Source of the DNA: Sphingomonadales bacterium
GTDB taxonomy: Bacteria; Pseudomonadota; Alphaproteobacteria; Sphingomonadales; Sphingomonadaceae
Direction of reading: 5' to 3'
Assembly: GCA_027488785.1 (NCBI GenBank)
Contig: JAIYAY010000003.1
Span: forward strand, 1 to 44,167
Length of the DNA stretch: 44,167 bases
Notes under the pieces: model-generated
Seen by the model: the letters and a program-made list of their open reading frames with translations, nothing else
What the model was told of the DNA's origin: nothing
Database searches by the model: none
In this document: positions 8,513 to 17,124 of the stretch, piece after piece
Layout of the letters: every line of letters begins with the position of its first letter
Numbering within the stretch: the first letter of the stretch is position 1
Program-made: the position numbers and the translations under genes

Positions 8513-9207
8513 GGCGCGCTGCGCGTAAATGCGGGACACTGTCGAGGTTTGAAATCCCGACATAGGCAGATGTGTATTTCTTGAAGCCAGCCTTTGCGGT
8601 TGGTCTTCACCACGACCGCATTGGCGGATAGGCCATCGTTCAGATCAGCAAATCTCTCAGCCAGCACTTGCGCCGTCAAAACTGTTCCGCGTTCGGGTTC
8701 GCGGGACAGTCGCGCCATGTCGGGAAATTCAATCGCGTTAAATAGCAAACGCGCGGCCCCGAAATAGGCGCCCGGCGTTTTGGCCATGCAACTGCCATGC
8801 TTTGCCCATTGATGCTGCTGCAATTGGGGAGACGGGCTGAGGCAGATATTGTCCTTGACTGTCCGCTTGGGCAGAACGCCCACCGCGTGGCAATATTGTG
8901 GGTAATTGGTCCCTTTGGCCTCCGGCCACAACCCATGAAGGACAAAACCGAAGTCGCCAATTTCACCCGAACATTGGAACCGTGCTGCAGGATCGCGCAT
9001 CCGCGCACGGCAATATTCCGGGCTCCAACTGAGCGCCAGCACATAGCCGTCTATTGCCGTGCGCCTTACTCCACTGGATGGGGGTAATTCCAAGGCCGGG
9101 CGCGGCAGAAATTTTGGTGGCTGGCATTGCCACGCTTGCGCCATGGTCGCGGCAGGTTGGCACGCCGCCGCGGCGCCTAAACATATGAAAAGATTAAGTC
9201 TGCGCAA
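8476..9207 (-). CDS. Secreted RNase T2 family ribonuclease
   Basis: A 243-residue protein with a signal peptide (about 1-25, ending TMAQA), so it should act in the periplasm or outside the cell, degrading RNA through 2',3'-cyclic phosphates. The first active-site motif LHGLWPE (H91) and the second, HQWAKHGSC (H132, K136, H137), are present. In the second motif the usual Glu after the first His (HEW in the family) is Gln133, encoded CAA at about 8809-8811 on the complementary strand. Several cysteines for disulfides are present (C66, C79, C106, C122, C140). The start overlaps the end of nadC by 14 bases, so the two are co-transcribed. It could salvage nucleotides from external RNA. Activity is uncertain because of the substitution. 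Confidence 0.88.
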   Translation of the reverse strand: MRRLNLFICLGAAAACQPAATMAQAWQCQPPKFLPRPALELPPSSGVRRTAIDGYVLALSWSPEYCRARMRDPAARFQCSGEIGDFGFVLHGLWPEAKGTNYPQYCHAVGVLPKRTVKDNICLSPSPQLQQHQWAKHGSCMAKTPGAYFGAARLLFNAIEFPDMARLSREPERGTVLTAQVLAERFADLNDGLSANAVVVKTNRKGWLQEIHICLCRDFKPRQCPAFTRSAPANAHIKIWRGR

Positions 9208-10042
9208 AATCCAGCCCGATATCGGCAGCCGGCGCGCTTTGGGTTAGGCGTCCAACTGAGATATAGGTGACGCCGGTTTCCGCCTTGGCGCGGATCGTTT
9301 CCAAGGTCACGCCGCCCGATGCCTCAGTTGGCACGCGGCCAGCGATCAGCTTGACCGCCGCACGCAGCGTATCGGCATCCATATTGTCGAGCAGCAAATG
9401 GCTTGCGCCTGCGGCAAGGCCAGGCTCGATCTGGGCGATGCTGTCCACCTCAAGAATGATGCGTTCAACCCCTGCATTTTTCGCCCGGGCAACAGCTTCA
9501 CTTACGCCGCCCGCGACCGCGACATGATTGTCCTTGATCATGGCCGCGTCCCACAATCCCATGCGATGATTTGTTGCCCCGCCCATGCGCGTCGCGTATT
9601 TTTCGAGTAGCCGAAGGCCAGGAATGGTTTTGCGGGTGTCCAACAAGATGCAACCCGTTCCCGCGATGGCATCGACATATTGCCGTGTCATTGTCGCAAT
9701 GCCCGACAGATGCTGCACAGTATTCAGCGCCGAACGTTCCGCGGTGAGCATGGCCCGTGCATCGCCCTTTAAGCGCATGAGGTCTGTGCCCGCGGGCACT
9801 TGCGCGCCTTCCTCAACCAACAATTCTATCTCCATCAACGGGTCGAGGGCATGAAAAAATGCGACTGCAATGGGTAGGCCAGCTACGGTTATGGCATCGC
9901 GGCTGTCCATGACGCCGTTGAAACGGACATCTGCCGGAATAACGCTTTCAGATGTCACATCTCTGCCCGTTGGACCCAAATCTTCGGCCAGCGTCGCCCG
10001 GACGAAAGCGTCTATATCGAATGCGGGAATGTGAAAAGGCAT
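9194..10042 (-). CDS. nadC: Nicotinate-nucleotide pyrophosphorylase (quinolinate phosphoribosyltransferase)
   Basis: NadC converts quinolinate and PRPP to nicotinate mononucleotide, the third step of de novo NAD synthesis. The ~282-residue protein carries the family signatures ERSALNTVQHLSGIAT, LDTRKTIPGLRLLEKYA, GGATNHRMGLWDAAMIKDNH, EVDSI and EASGGVTLETI, which form the PRPP and quinolinate sites. I chose the ATG at 10042 because MPFHIPAFDIDAFVRATLAEDLG fits the family N-terminus; an in-frame ATG at 10066 would add eight residues, and neither start has a strong Shine-Dalgarno site. The gene overlaps the RNase T2 start by 14 bases. Its upstream gap of about 100 bases holds a 12-bp palindrome. 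Confidence 0.96.
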   Translation of the reverse strand: MPFHIPAFDIDAFVRATLAEDLGPTGRDVTSESVIPADVRFNGVMDSRDAITVAGLPIAVAFFHALDPLMEIELLVEEGAQVPAGTDLMRLKGDARAMLTAERSALNTVQHLSGIATMTRQYVDAIAGTGCILLDTRKTIPGLRLLEKYATRMGGATNHRMGLWDAAMIKDNHVAVAGGVSEAVARAKNAGVERIILEVDSIAQIEPGLAAGASHLLLDNMDADTLRAAVKLIAGRVPTEASGGVTLETIRAKAETGVTYISVGRLTQSAPAADIGLDFAQT

Positions 10043-10108
10043 ATTGCTGTTATCCGGCCTGAACATATTGGGGGACTAGGCCCCATCCATAGGTCAGTTC
10101 GCTATCGC

Positions 10109-10120
10109 CAGCAATTGCTG
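10109..10120. promoter_or_regulatory. 12-bp perfect palindrome upstream of nadC
   Basis: CAGCAATTGCTG is a perfect palindrome in the 73-97-base gap between folE and nadC. It could be an operator for nadC or simply chance; there is no T-tract, so a terminator for folE is unlikely. Confidence 0.25.
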
Positions 10121-10139
10121 AAAATCTTTTGTAGAAGGG

Positions 10140-10775
10140 TTAATAGCCCATCAGGCTCATGACTTCTTTGCGGCTCGATTGATCGTCGAGGAAGCAGCCA
10201 ATGAGTTTTGATGTCACCATGCCAACGCCATGCACCTTCACGCCGCGTCCGGTCATGCAACCATGCTGCGCCTCAATCACAACAGCAACACCCTCTGGTT
10301 TCAGATTTTCCCAAATGCAGTTCGCAACTTCGGCTGTCAGACGTTCCTGCACCTGAAGACGCTGGGCAAAGCCGTGCAAGACACGCGCAAGTTTCGAAAT
10401 GCCGACAACCTTGTCAGTTGGCATATAGGCAATCGATGCCTTACCGATGATGGGTGCCATGTGATGCTCACAATGCGACTGGAAAGGGATGTCCTTAAGC
10501 AACACCAGTTCATGATAGCCGCCAACTTCCTGAAACGTACGCGATAAATGGGTGGCAGGATTTTCGGCGTATCCAGCGCAATATTCGCGCCAAGCGCGCC
10601 CAACGCGTGCGGGCGTGTCGAGCAGCCCTTCGCGCTCCGGATTATCGCCTGACCAGCGGATCAGTGTGCGAATAGCATCTTGGACTTCATCAGGAACGAC
10701 AACTTTGCCATTCGGACCGATTTCGTCTTCATAATGGATATGGGCGATGGGAAATACCTTCTCGGGCTTGTTCAT
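10140..10775 (-). CDS. folE: GTP cyclohydrolase I
   Basis: FolE converts GTP to 7,8-dihydroneopterin triphosphate, the entry to folate synthesis (and to queuosine-type deazapurines in many bacteria). The 211-residue length is normal. The zinc site is visible as SHCEHHM (Cys and His ligands) and EAQHGCMTGRGV (second Cys), with LARVLHGFAQRLQVQERLT and the substrate-binding HGVGMVTSKLIG region also present. The cysteine zinc ligands mark it as the zinc-dependent IA type, not the FolE2/IB type. It is on the minus strand after the transaldolase gene with a 155-base gap, so it probably has its own promoter, and an imperfect palindrome lies in that gap. Confidence 0.97.
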   Translation of the reverse strand: MNKPEKVFPIAHIHYEDEIGPNGKVVVPDEVQDAIRTLIRWSGDNPEREGLLDTPARVGRAWREYCAGYAENPATHLSRTFQEVGGYHELVLLKDIPFQSHCEHHMAPIIGKASIAYMPTDKVVGISKLARVLHGFAQRLQVQERLTAEVANCIWENLKPEGVAVVIEAQHGCMTGRGVKVHGVGMVTSKLIGCFLDDQSSRKEVMSLMGY

Positions 10776-10871
10776 CTCTAGGCTCCGGCAGGCGACGTGC
10801 CCGCATTTTCGCGACTAGAGATATGTCCACCCGTTATTGAACACTATACGGACAATAGCCCATAGCGGCTG

Positions 10872-10891
10872 TATCGCAATATATCACGATA
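10872..10891. promoter_or_regulatory. Imperfect 20-bp palindrome upstream of folE
   Basis: The 20 bases have the form TATCG-N2-ATATAT-N2-CGATA; 16 of 20 positions are symmetric, with mismatches only at the two N2 pairs. It lies about 97 bases upstream of the folE start codon in the transaldolase-folE gap. Size and symmetry suit an operator for a dimeric regulator; the regulator is not known. Confidence 0.4.
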
Positions 10892-10930
10892 AAGCCCCAG
10901 AAGTCGCAATAACATTTTGTTGCTGAAAAA

Positions 10931-11584
10931 TCAGCCTATCGCCTGACCGGTTTTGGCCCAATCGGCCAAAAATCCTTCAATGCCCTTGTCTGTCAGGATA
11001 TGCTTGAAAAGGCCTTTGATGACCGAAGGCGGTGCAGTCATGACGTCAGCACCAATTTTTGCGGCTTCAAGCACATGGACGCCGTGACGAACGCTGGCGA
11101 CGAGTATTTCGGTATCAAAAGCGTAATTGTCGTAGATTAGGCGAATGTCACTGATAAGCTGCATACCGTCAAAGCCATTGTCGTCATGGCGGCCAACGAA
11201 CGGCGATACGAATGTCGCACCAGCCTTGGCCGCCAACAGCGCCTGATTAGCCGAGAAACATAAGGTCACATTGACCAATGTGCCTTCAGAGGTAAGTGCC
11301 TTGCACGTCTTTAGACCATCGATGGTCAATGGTACTTTGATGCAGACATTGTCGGCAATTTTCCGAAGGATTTCGGCTTCCTTCATCATCGTTTCATGAT
11401 CGAGTGCAACGACCTCTGCCGACACTGGGCCATCGGTCAGGGCGCAGATTTCACGGGTGACTTCGATGAAATCCCGGCCGGATTTGGCGATCAACGATGG
11501 GTTGGTGGTCACGCCGTCAAGCAAACCAGTCGCCGCCAGATCCTTAATATCGGCAATGTCAGCGGTATCGGCAAAGAATTTCAT
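10931..11584 (-). CDS. tal: Transaldolase (short, fructose-6-phosphate aldolase/TalC type)
   Basis: A 217-residue class I aldolase of the short transaldolase subfamily, moving a dihydroxyacetone unit between sugar phosphates in the pentose phosphate pathway. Family signatures: [10 protein letters not shown] at the start, GVTTNPSLI (residues 24-32), SAEVVALD, the Schiff-base lysine in CIKVPLT (K83), and [28 protein letters not shown]. The start is the ATG at 11584, preceded by AGGAAA at eight bases; the frame stays open upstream but that part has no family similarity and overlaps the divergent priA leader. Transaldolase and FSA activities cannot be separated from sequence alone. It is divergent from priA across a 147-base gap. 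Confidence 0.93.
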   Translation of the reverse strand: MKFFADTADIADIKDLAATGLLDGVTTNPSLIAKSGRDFIEVTREICALTDGPVSAEVVALDHETMMKEAEILRKIADNVCIKVPLTIDGLKTCKALTSEGTLVNVTLCFSANQALLAAKAGATFVSPFVGRHDDNGFDGMQLISDIRLIYDNYAFDTEILVASVRHGVHVLEAAKIGADVMTAPPSVIKGLFKHILTDKGIEGFLADWAKTGQAIG

Positions 11585-11731
11585 GGGATTATTTCCTGAT
11601 TGGAGATTCGATTTCATGTCTCTTGGCAAAATATCGGCCAAAACAACAGACCTATTGGCACCAAATCTACGATGCTGCGGGATCATCATCCAGATGGTGA
11701 CGTTCGCCGCATCATTGCCTATACGCGCGTC

Positions 11732-13909
11732 ATGAGCTTGCCCACCAACCGCGTCCGCGTTGTCTTGTTGACACAAGCGATTGGTCCGCTCGATTACCGG
11801 CTGCCTGATGATATGGTCGCAGGACCGGGTAGCGTGGTGATGGTGCCGCTTGGTCCACGCAAATTGCCTGGCGTCATTTGGGATGATGATGTTTTCGGCG
11901 ATGAAGCAATAGATGCCAAAAAACTTCGCGCTGTGCTGGAAGTTCTTGATTGTCCACCGCTGGGGCCGGGCTTGCGGCGACTAATCAACTGGGTCGCGGA
12001 TTATTACCTTACGAGCCATGCGGCGGTTTTGCGCATGGTATTGTCGTCTTCGGCTGCCTTCATCGCGACGGGAACCATCATCGAATATCGCCGTACAAGT
12101 ATTGAGCCTGCACGGTTGACCCCGCAACGCGCCGCCGCGCTTGACGCCTTGGAGGGCGCCCAAGGGCTTGTGCGCGAGCTAGCGGCAGAAGCTGGTGTCA
12201 GTGACGCCGTTATTCGCGGGCTCATCAAAGTGGGCGCATTTGAACCGGTTACCATCAGCGTCGATTCGCCATTGCCCGAACCGCTGGCGGACTTTGACAC
12301 GCCCAAATTGAACGAGGCGCAGCAGTTAGCGGCAAACAGCATGGTCGAGGCTGTTCGCACGGGCGGCTTTGACACCTTCGTGCTGGATGGCGTGACAGGT
12401 TCCGGCAAAACCGAAACCTATTTTGAAGCCGTGGCTGAGGCGATACGGCAGGACAAGCAGGTTCTGGTGCTCCTCCCCGAAATCGCGCTGACCGCGCCGT
12501 TCCTTGCCCGCTTTGAAGCCCGCTTTGGCGTCGAGCCGGCGGTCTGGCACAGTAACCTTCGCTCGACTCAACGCCGTCGTGTCTGGCGCGCCGTTGCCGA
12601 TGGCTCTGCGAAGGTGCTTGTGGGCGCACGCTCGGCGTTGTTCCTGCCCTTTGCCAATTTGCGTCTGATTATTGTCGATGAGGCGCATGAGACCAGTTTT
12701 AAACAAGAAGATGGCGTGCGCTATCATGCGCGCGACGTTGCCGTCATGCGTGGCCATTTTGAAGGATTTTCGGTGGTGTTGGCATCGGCAACGCCCGCTT
12801 TGGAATCGCGGCATATGGTAGCCATTGGCCGCTACAAAGGCCTTGAAATTCCGTCGCGCTTTGGCGCGGCCAAGATGCCCGAGATCAAGGCTATCGACCT
12901 GACGCTCGACGCGCCCGAAGCCCAGCATTGGATAGCGCCGACATTGCTCAAGGCGTTGGAAGAACGGGTCGAACGCGGCGAACAGAGCCTTTTGTTCCTC
13001 AACCGGCGTGGCTATGCGCCTTTGACCTTGTGCCGGACCTGTGGCCACCGGTTCCAATGTCCCAATTGCACAAGTTGGATGGTGGAACATCGCCTTGTGC
13101 GTCGGCTTGCCTGCCACCATTGCGGCCATGTCATGCCACCGCCCGAGCAATGTCCCGAATGCGGCGAATGCGATACGCTGGTTGCCTGCGGCCCGGGTGT
13201 AGAGCGCATCAGTGACGAGGTGAATCGATTGCTGCCCCATGCGCGGACCATCGTTGCGACATCGGACACCTTATGGTCGCCAGAGAAAGCGGCAGAGTTT
13301 GTGTCGCGCGTTGAAAACAAGGCGGTTGACATCATCATCGGCACGCAATTGGTGACGAAAGGCTATCATTTCCCCGAATTGACTTTGGTTGGGGTGATCG
13401 ATGCCGATCTGGGACTTGAGGGAGGGGATTTGCGCGCTGCCGAACGCACCTTCCAGCAAATTGCGCAGGCCGCTGGTCGGGCAGGGCGCGGTGAGAAACC
13501 CGGTGAGGTGTTCATCCAGACACGCAATCCTAATCATCCCGTCATTGCAGCCTTGGTTGCTGGTGACCGCGATGCATTTTATGATGCCGAGACCGAGCAA
13601 CGCAAATCCGCAGGTGCGCCACCGTTCGGACGTTTTGCTGCTATCATTATTTCGTCCGAAGATGAGCGCGAAGCCATTGAGGCCGCGCGCGCCGTGGGGG
13701 GTGCTGCGCCGCAGGTGAACGGCATGCATGTCTATGGCCCCGCGCCAGCACCGCTCGCCTTGTTGCGTGGCCGCTATCGACAACGCCTTTTGGTTCATGC
13801 CCAGCGCTCGGTCGAGGTGCAGAATGTCATCCGTGAATGGCTTGGCGGCCTGCAATTCCCACGCGGCGTGCGGATAGGAATCGACGTAGATCCTTACAGT
13901 TTTCTTTGA
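11732..13909 (+). CDS. priA: Primosomal protein N' (replication restart helicase PriA)
   Basis: PriA is the 3'-5' DNA helicase that recognises stalled replication forks and reloads the replisome. The 725-residue protein shows an N-terminal 3'-DNA-binding domain ([20 protein letters not shown]), a winged-helix segment, Walker A ([10 protein letters not shown]), the DEAH box ([13 protein letters not shown]), a zinc-binding insert with eight cysteines in CxxC pairs (CRTCGH...CPNC...CHHC...CPECGEC), and helicase motifs V-VI ([26 protein letters not shown]). The ATG at 11732 matches the family N-terminus; the frame is open back to 11600 without similarity. It is alone in its unit, divergent from the transaldolase gene. 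Confidence 0.96.
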   Translation: MSLPTNRVRVVLLTQAIGPLDYRLPDDMVAGPGSVVMVPLGPRKLPGVIWDDDVFGDEAIDAKKLRAVLEVLDCPPLGPGLRRLINWVADYYLTSHAAVLRMVLSSSAAFIATGTIIEYRRTSIEPARLTPQRAAALDALEGAQGLVRELAAEAGVSDAVIRGLIKVGAFEPVTISVDSPLPEPLADFDTPKLNEAQQLAANSMVEAVRTGGFDTFVLDGVTGSGKTETYFEAVAEAIRQDKQVLVLLPEIALTAPFLARFEARFGVEPAVWHSNLRSTQRRRVWRAVADGSAKVLVGARSALFLPFANLRLIIVDEAHETSFKQEDGVRYHARDVAVMRGHFEGFSVVLASATPALESRHMVAIGRYKGLEIPSRFGAAKMPEIKAIDLTLDAPEAQHWIAPTLLKALEERVERGEQSLLFLNRRGYAPLTLCRTCGHRFQCPNCTSWMVEHRLVRRLACHHCGHVMPPPEQCPECGECDTLVACGPGVERISDEVNRLLPHARTIVATSDTLWSPEKAAEFVSRVENKAVDIIIGTQLVTKGYHFPELTLVGVIDADLGLEGGDLRAAERTFQQIAQAAGRAGRGEKPGEVFIQTRNPNHPVIAALVAGDRDAFYDAETEQRKSAGAPPFGRFAAIIISSEDEREAIEAARAVGGAAPQVNGMHVYGPAPAPLALLRGRYRQRLLVHAQRSVEVQNVIREWLGGLQFPRGVRIGIDVDPYSFL

Positions 13910-13992
13910 TGCGGCGTTAGACTCTGAAATAGCGGATTTACCTAATGCATCGAATGTTGCATCGTGCCCTCAAAATATTTCGGGAGGACAAG

Positions 13993-15939
13993 ATGCACAA
14001 AATTTTATGGGCGGCGTTATTGAGCACCGCGTCAGCAACGAGCGTTTGGGCTCAAGATGCCAAGCCAGCATCTGATGCGACGGTCGCCGCGCAACGCAGC
14101 GTCGCGGCGCAGCTTCCCGCCGAAGATGGCCGTGATCTCGATTTTGCAGACAGGGGCTTTATTGGCACTTTGTCCGACCCCATCATCACTAACAAGGATG
14201 GCAAACCTGTATGGAACCTTGGGGCTTATGACTGGATGGCCAACGGCCAATCACCCGACACGGTAAACCCAAGCCTTTGGCGGCATATGGGCCTGTTGCG
14301 CAAACATGGTTTGTATGCGTTGACAGACAATGTTTGGCAAGTGCGCGGCTTTGATGTGTCGAACATGACGGTGATTAAAGGCCAAACGGGCTGGATCATC
14401 ATCGACCCGTTGACCAGCCGGGATACCGCGGCGGCGGCGCTGAAGCTCGTGAATGAAAAACTGGGCACACGGCCGGTCACTGCGGTCATTTACAGTCACA
14501 GCCATGGCGATCATTTTGGCGGTGTGCGCGGGATTATCAATGAGGCCGACGTGAAAGCAGGCAAGGTTGCGATCATTGCGCCGGAGCATTTTCTCGCCGA
14601 GACCGCTTCTGAAAATGTCATGGCTGGTCCTGCGATGGGCCGCCGTGCCACGTTTCAATTTGGCAGTAACCTGACGCCTGGCCCGCAAGAGCAAATGGGT
14701 AGCGGTATCGGCAAAGGCATTGGCGGAGGCGACATTACGTTGATCCCGCCTACAATCGACATTCGCAAAACGGGCGAACAGCGCGAAGTCGATGGCGTTA
14801 TGTTGGAGTTCCAAATGGTGCCGGAAACGGAAGCACCAGCCGAAATGAATGTCTATTTGCCTGCCGCGCGTACGTTCCTGGCCGCTGAAATTGCGACCTG
14901 CAGTCTGCACAATATTCTGACCCCGCGTGGGGCGAAAGTGCGCGATGCGTTAAGCTGGTCCGGGTTTTTGAATGAAGCCGTCAACCTCTATGGCGATCGG
15001 AGTGATGTTATCGCGTCTAGCCATTGCTGGCCGCGCTTTGGTCCATCCGAAGTCAAGGGATGGCTAGCGGGGCAGCGCGACAATTATCGGTATTTGCACG
15101 ACCAAACGGTGCGCATGATGAACAAGGGCATGACTCAGGCAGAAATAGCCGAGGCGTTGAAGGCCCCGCCCGCAATCGGTGATCAATGGTTTAACAAGGG
15201 CTATTACGGCACCTACAGCCATAATTCGAAGGCGATTTATCAATATTATCTGGGTTGGTATGATGCCGTACCCGCTAACCTTAATCCGCATCCGCCAGAA
15301 GTCCGCGCGGCCAAAATGGTCGCGGCGTTGGGTGGCGCAAAGAAGGTGTTGGCAGAGGCGAAAAAGGCGATGAAGGCTGGGGACTATCGCTGGTCATCCG
15401 ACTTGTTGAATCAACTCGTCTTTGCTGAGCCCAAAAATGTTGAAGGGCGGGCGTTGCTTGCCGACAGCTATGAACAACAAGGCTATCAGTCGGAATCTGC
15501 AATCTGGCGCAACATGTTCTTAACCGGCGCGCGGGAACTGCGCGCAGGCATGAAGGCAGGTATTAATTCGCAAAGCATCGACATGATTTCGGCGATACCA
15601 ACCGGTTTGTTGTTAGATTCTGTATCGACCCGACTTGACCCGAAGATCATTGGCAGTGCCGCGCTGGCGCTGAATTTCGTGATTTCTGATCGAAAAGAGA
15701 CTGCGAAAGTCACTGTCGGCAATTCGGTGATGTTCAGCGAAATGAATGCGGCCCACGCAGCGCCTAGCGTTACGGTTACTGGCCCACGCCAATTGTTTCT
15801 GGCCTTATTGTTCCTGAAAATGCCGGCAGCGCAGTTGCAGGCTGCGGGATTGAAGATTGAGGGCGACAGGGCGGTGCTTGAAAAGCTTCAGGCGGCGCTT
15901 GACCCAATGCCAGGCGCATTCAACATTGTGGAGCCTTAG
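13993..15939 (+). CDS. Secreted alkyl sulfatase, SdsA1/BDS1-like MBL-fold type
   Basis: A 648-residue exported hydrolase that removes sulfate from primary alkyl sulfates such as dodecyl sulfate. The start at 13993 is preceded by GGGAGGA (13981-13987); an in-frame ATG at 13945 gives an unlikely N-terminus. Residues 1-21 form a signal peptide (ending SVWAQ). The MBL zinc site HSHGDHFGG is at 159-167, with the family segments AEMNVYLP and EIATCSLHNILTPRGAKVRD further on. A middle dimerisation domain follows (near KAMKAGDYRWSSDLLNQLVFAEP, EQQGYQSESAIWRNMFLTGA), then a C-terminal SCP2-like domain that binds the alkyl chain. It supports growth on, or resistance to, alkyl sulfate surfactants in the family's characterised members. 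It is monocistronic. Confidence 0.9.
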   Translation: MHKILWAALLSTASATSVWAQDAKPASDATVAAQRSVAAQLPAEDGRDLDFADRGFIGTLSDPIITNKDGKPVWNLGAYDWMANGQSPDTVNPSLWRHMGLLRKHGLYALTDNVWQVRGFDVSNMTVIKGQTGWIIIDPLTSRDTAAAALKLVNEKLGTRPVTAVIYSHSHGDHFGGVRGIINEADVKAGKVAIIAPEHFLAETASENVMAGPAMGRRATFQFGSNLTPGPQEQMGSGIGKGIGGGDITLIPPTIDIRKTGEQREVDGVMLEFQMVPETEAPAEMNVYLPAARTFLAAEIATCSLHNILTPRGAKVRDALSWSGFLNEAVNLYGDRSDVIASSHCWPRFGPSEVKGWLAGQRDNYRYLHDQTVRMMNKGMTQAEIAEALKAPPAIGDQWFNKGYYGTYSHNSKAIYQYYLGWYDAVPANLNPHPPEVRAAKMVAALGGAKKVLAEAKKAMKAGDYRWSSDLLNQLVFAEPKNVEGRALLADSYEQQGYQSESAIWRNMFLTGARELRAGMKAGINSQSIDMISAIPTGLLLDSVSTRLDPKIIGSAALALNFVISDRKETAKVTVGNSVMFSEMNAAHAAPSVTVTGPRQLFLALLFLKMPAAQLQAAGLKIEGDRAVLEKLQAALDPMPGAFNIVEP

Positions 15940-15945
15940 GGTAAG

Positions 15946-15964
15946 AAGCACTCATCCAGTGCTT
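15946..15964. terminator. Possible weak terminator between convergent genes
   Basis: AAGCACT (15946-15952) and AGTGCTT (15958-15964) form a 7-bp stem with a 5-base loop, seven bases after the alkyl sulfatase stop. No proper T-tract follows, so it is only a candidate for ending the forward gene before the convergent mltG. Confidence 0.35.
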
Positions 15965-16036
15965 TGCCGCCTTGCACTGAACAAAATGGCCTCAAACCGC
16001 GAAGGTGGATAGTAAGTGGCCCTGACCCTGAAGGGA

Positions 16037-17035
16037 CTACATTTCCCCGCGCTGGCGGCGGATGGCGTACCATTTTGCTACGTTGGCGTTGTGTTCTTGC
16101 AACGTGTCAGCAAAAATATGGCCGCCCTTTCCGTCCGCGACGAAATAAAAGGCGCTAGTCTTCTGCGGGTTTAGGACGGCGGCAATAGCGGCGCGTGACG
16201 GGTTGGCGATGGGCCCTTTTGGTAGGCCAGACATAGCGTAGGTATTATAATCGTTAACATCCCGGATTTCGGATTTGCGAATGCGCCGGCCAAGCGACTT
16301 GCCCTTGGTGATAGGATAAATGATCGTCGGATCGGCCTGTAGCCGCATGCCCGTGCGTAAGCGATTGGAGTACACGCCGGAAACGATGCGCAATTCCGAT
16401 TTAAGAGCTGTTTCCTTTTCGACAATGGATGCGAGCGTCAGCGCCTCTAAGGGCGTTTTGACCATCGCGTTCGCGCTGCGCTCCGGCCACAACTCGGCCA
16501 TAGTTTTTGTCATGGCATCCTGCATGCGTTTCAGGACAGCAGCGCGCGGTTCGTTTTTATCAAAGGCATAGCTGTCTGGCAAAACCGAGCCCTCGGCGGG
16601 TACGGAAATGGTGCCGGTGAGCTGGTCATTAGCCATAAGGCGTTCGTACACCATGATCGACGGCATGCCTTCGGGAATGGTGACCATGCGTTGCACGGTT
16701 TTCCCATCTGTCAGGATGGACAATATATCGGAATTGGACGCCTGTGCTGGTATGACAAATTCGCCTGCCTTGATGGTGTTAGACGCACCAAAAATCTTTG
16801 CCCGGCTAACAAATGCATCAGCAGATTTAATCGCACCGCTTTTTTCAAGCTGACGCGCAGCCGACATCATGCTTGAACCTGGCTTAATGATAACAGTTGC
16901 TGCGCGTTCCAGCGGCCCAGGCGCAGTCCATCCATAAATGAAGGTACCAGCGATTACTGCCAACAGTAGCGCGGCTACCATGACCACCCATTTGGCGATG
17001 CGTTGCTTTGGCGGTGTAGCTGATCGCTTTGCCAC
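16037..17035 (-). CDS. mltG: Endolytic murein transglycosylase
   Basis: MltG cleaves nascent glycan strands in the periplasm and is thought to set glycan chain length. The 332-residue protein has a basic cytoplasmic N-terminus, one membrane segment (about 14-36), a LysM-like region and the YceG catalytic domain. The signature LASIVEKETALKSELRIVSGVYSNRL (starting near residue 201) contains the catalytic Glu, and GLPKGPIANPSRAAI and the terminal FYFVADGKGGHIF are typical. It is the last gene of the fab operon (fabD to mltG), 89 bases after fabF, the arrangement seen in many alphaproteobacteria, so lipid and wall synthesis are co-expressed. Confidence 0.95.
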   Translation of the reverse strand: MAKRSATPPKQRIAKWVVMVAALLLAVIAGTFIYGWTAPGPLERAATVIIKPGSSMMSAARQLEKSGAIKSADAFVSRAKIFGASNTIKAGEFVIPAQASNSDILSILTDGKTVQRMVTIPEGMPSIMVYERLMANDQLTGTISVPAEGSVLPDSYAFDKNEPRAAVLKRMQDAMTKTMAELWPERSANAMVKTPLEALTLASIVEKETALKSELRIVSGVYSNRLRTGMRLQADPTIIYPITKGKSLGRRIRKSEIRDVNDYNTYAMSGLPKGPIANPSRAAIAAVLNPQKTSAFYFVADGKGGHIFADTLQEHNANVAKWYAIRRQRGEM

Positions 17036-17059
17036 AATTAACCTTTTTCATTTTTGCTG

Positions 17060-17090
17060 TCGGTTCCAACATGTGCTGGAATGACAAGCT
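17060..17090. repeat. Degenerate REP-like hairpin remnant
   Basis: In the fabF-mltG gap, a TTCCAAC...GCTGGAATGAC pattern forms a short imperfect hairpin. It resembles the dispersed GTCATTCCAGC/GCTGGAATGAC intergenic elements common in alphaproteobacteria. Similar relics occur near 22235, 25360 and 27241. Confidence 0.4.
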
Positions 17091-17124
17091 GGAAGATATG
17101 CGATGGTGCTGGCGCCACGTTCGG

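Noticed and set aside
11585-11776. N-terminal extension of the transaldolase frame
   Set aside because: The family begins [10 protein letters not shown] at 11584; the extra part overlaps the priA start and has no similarity.
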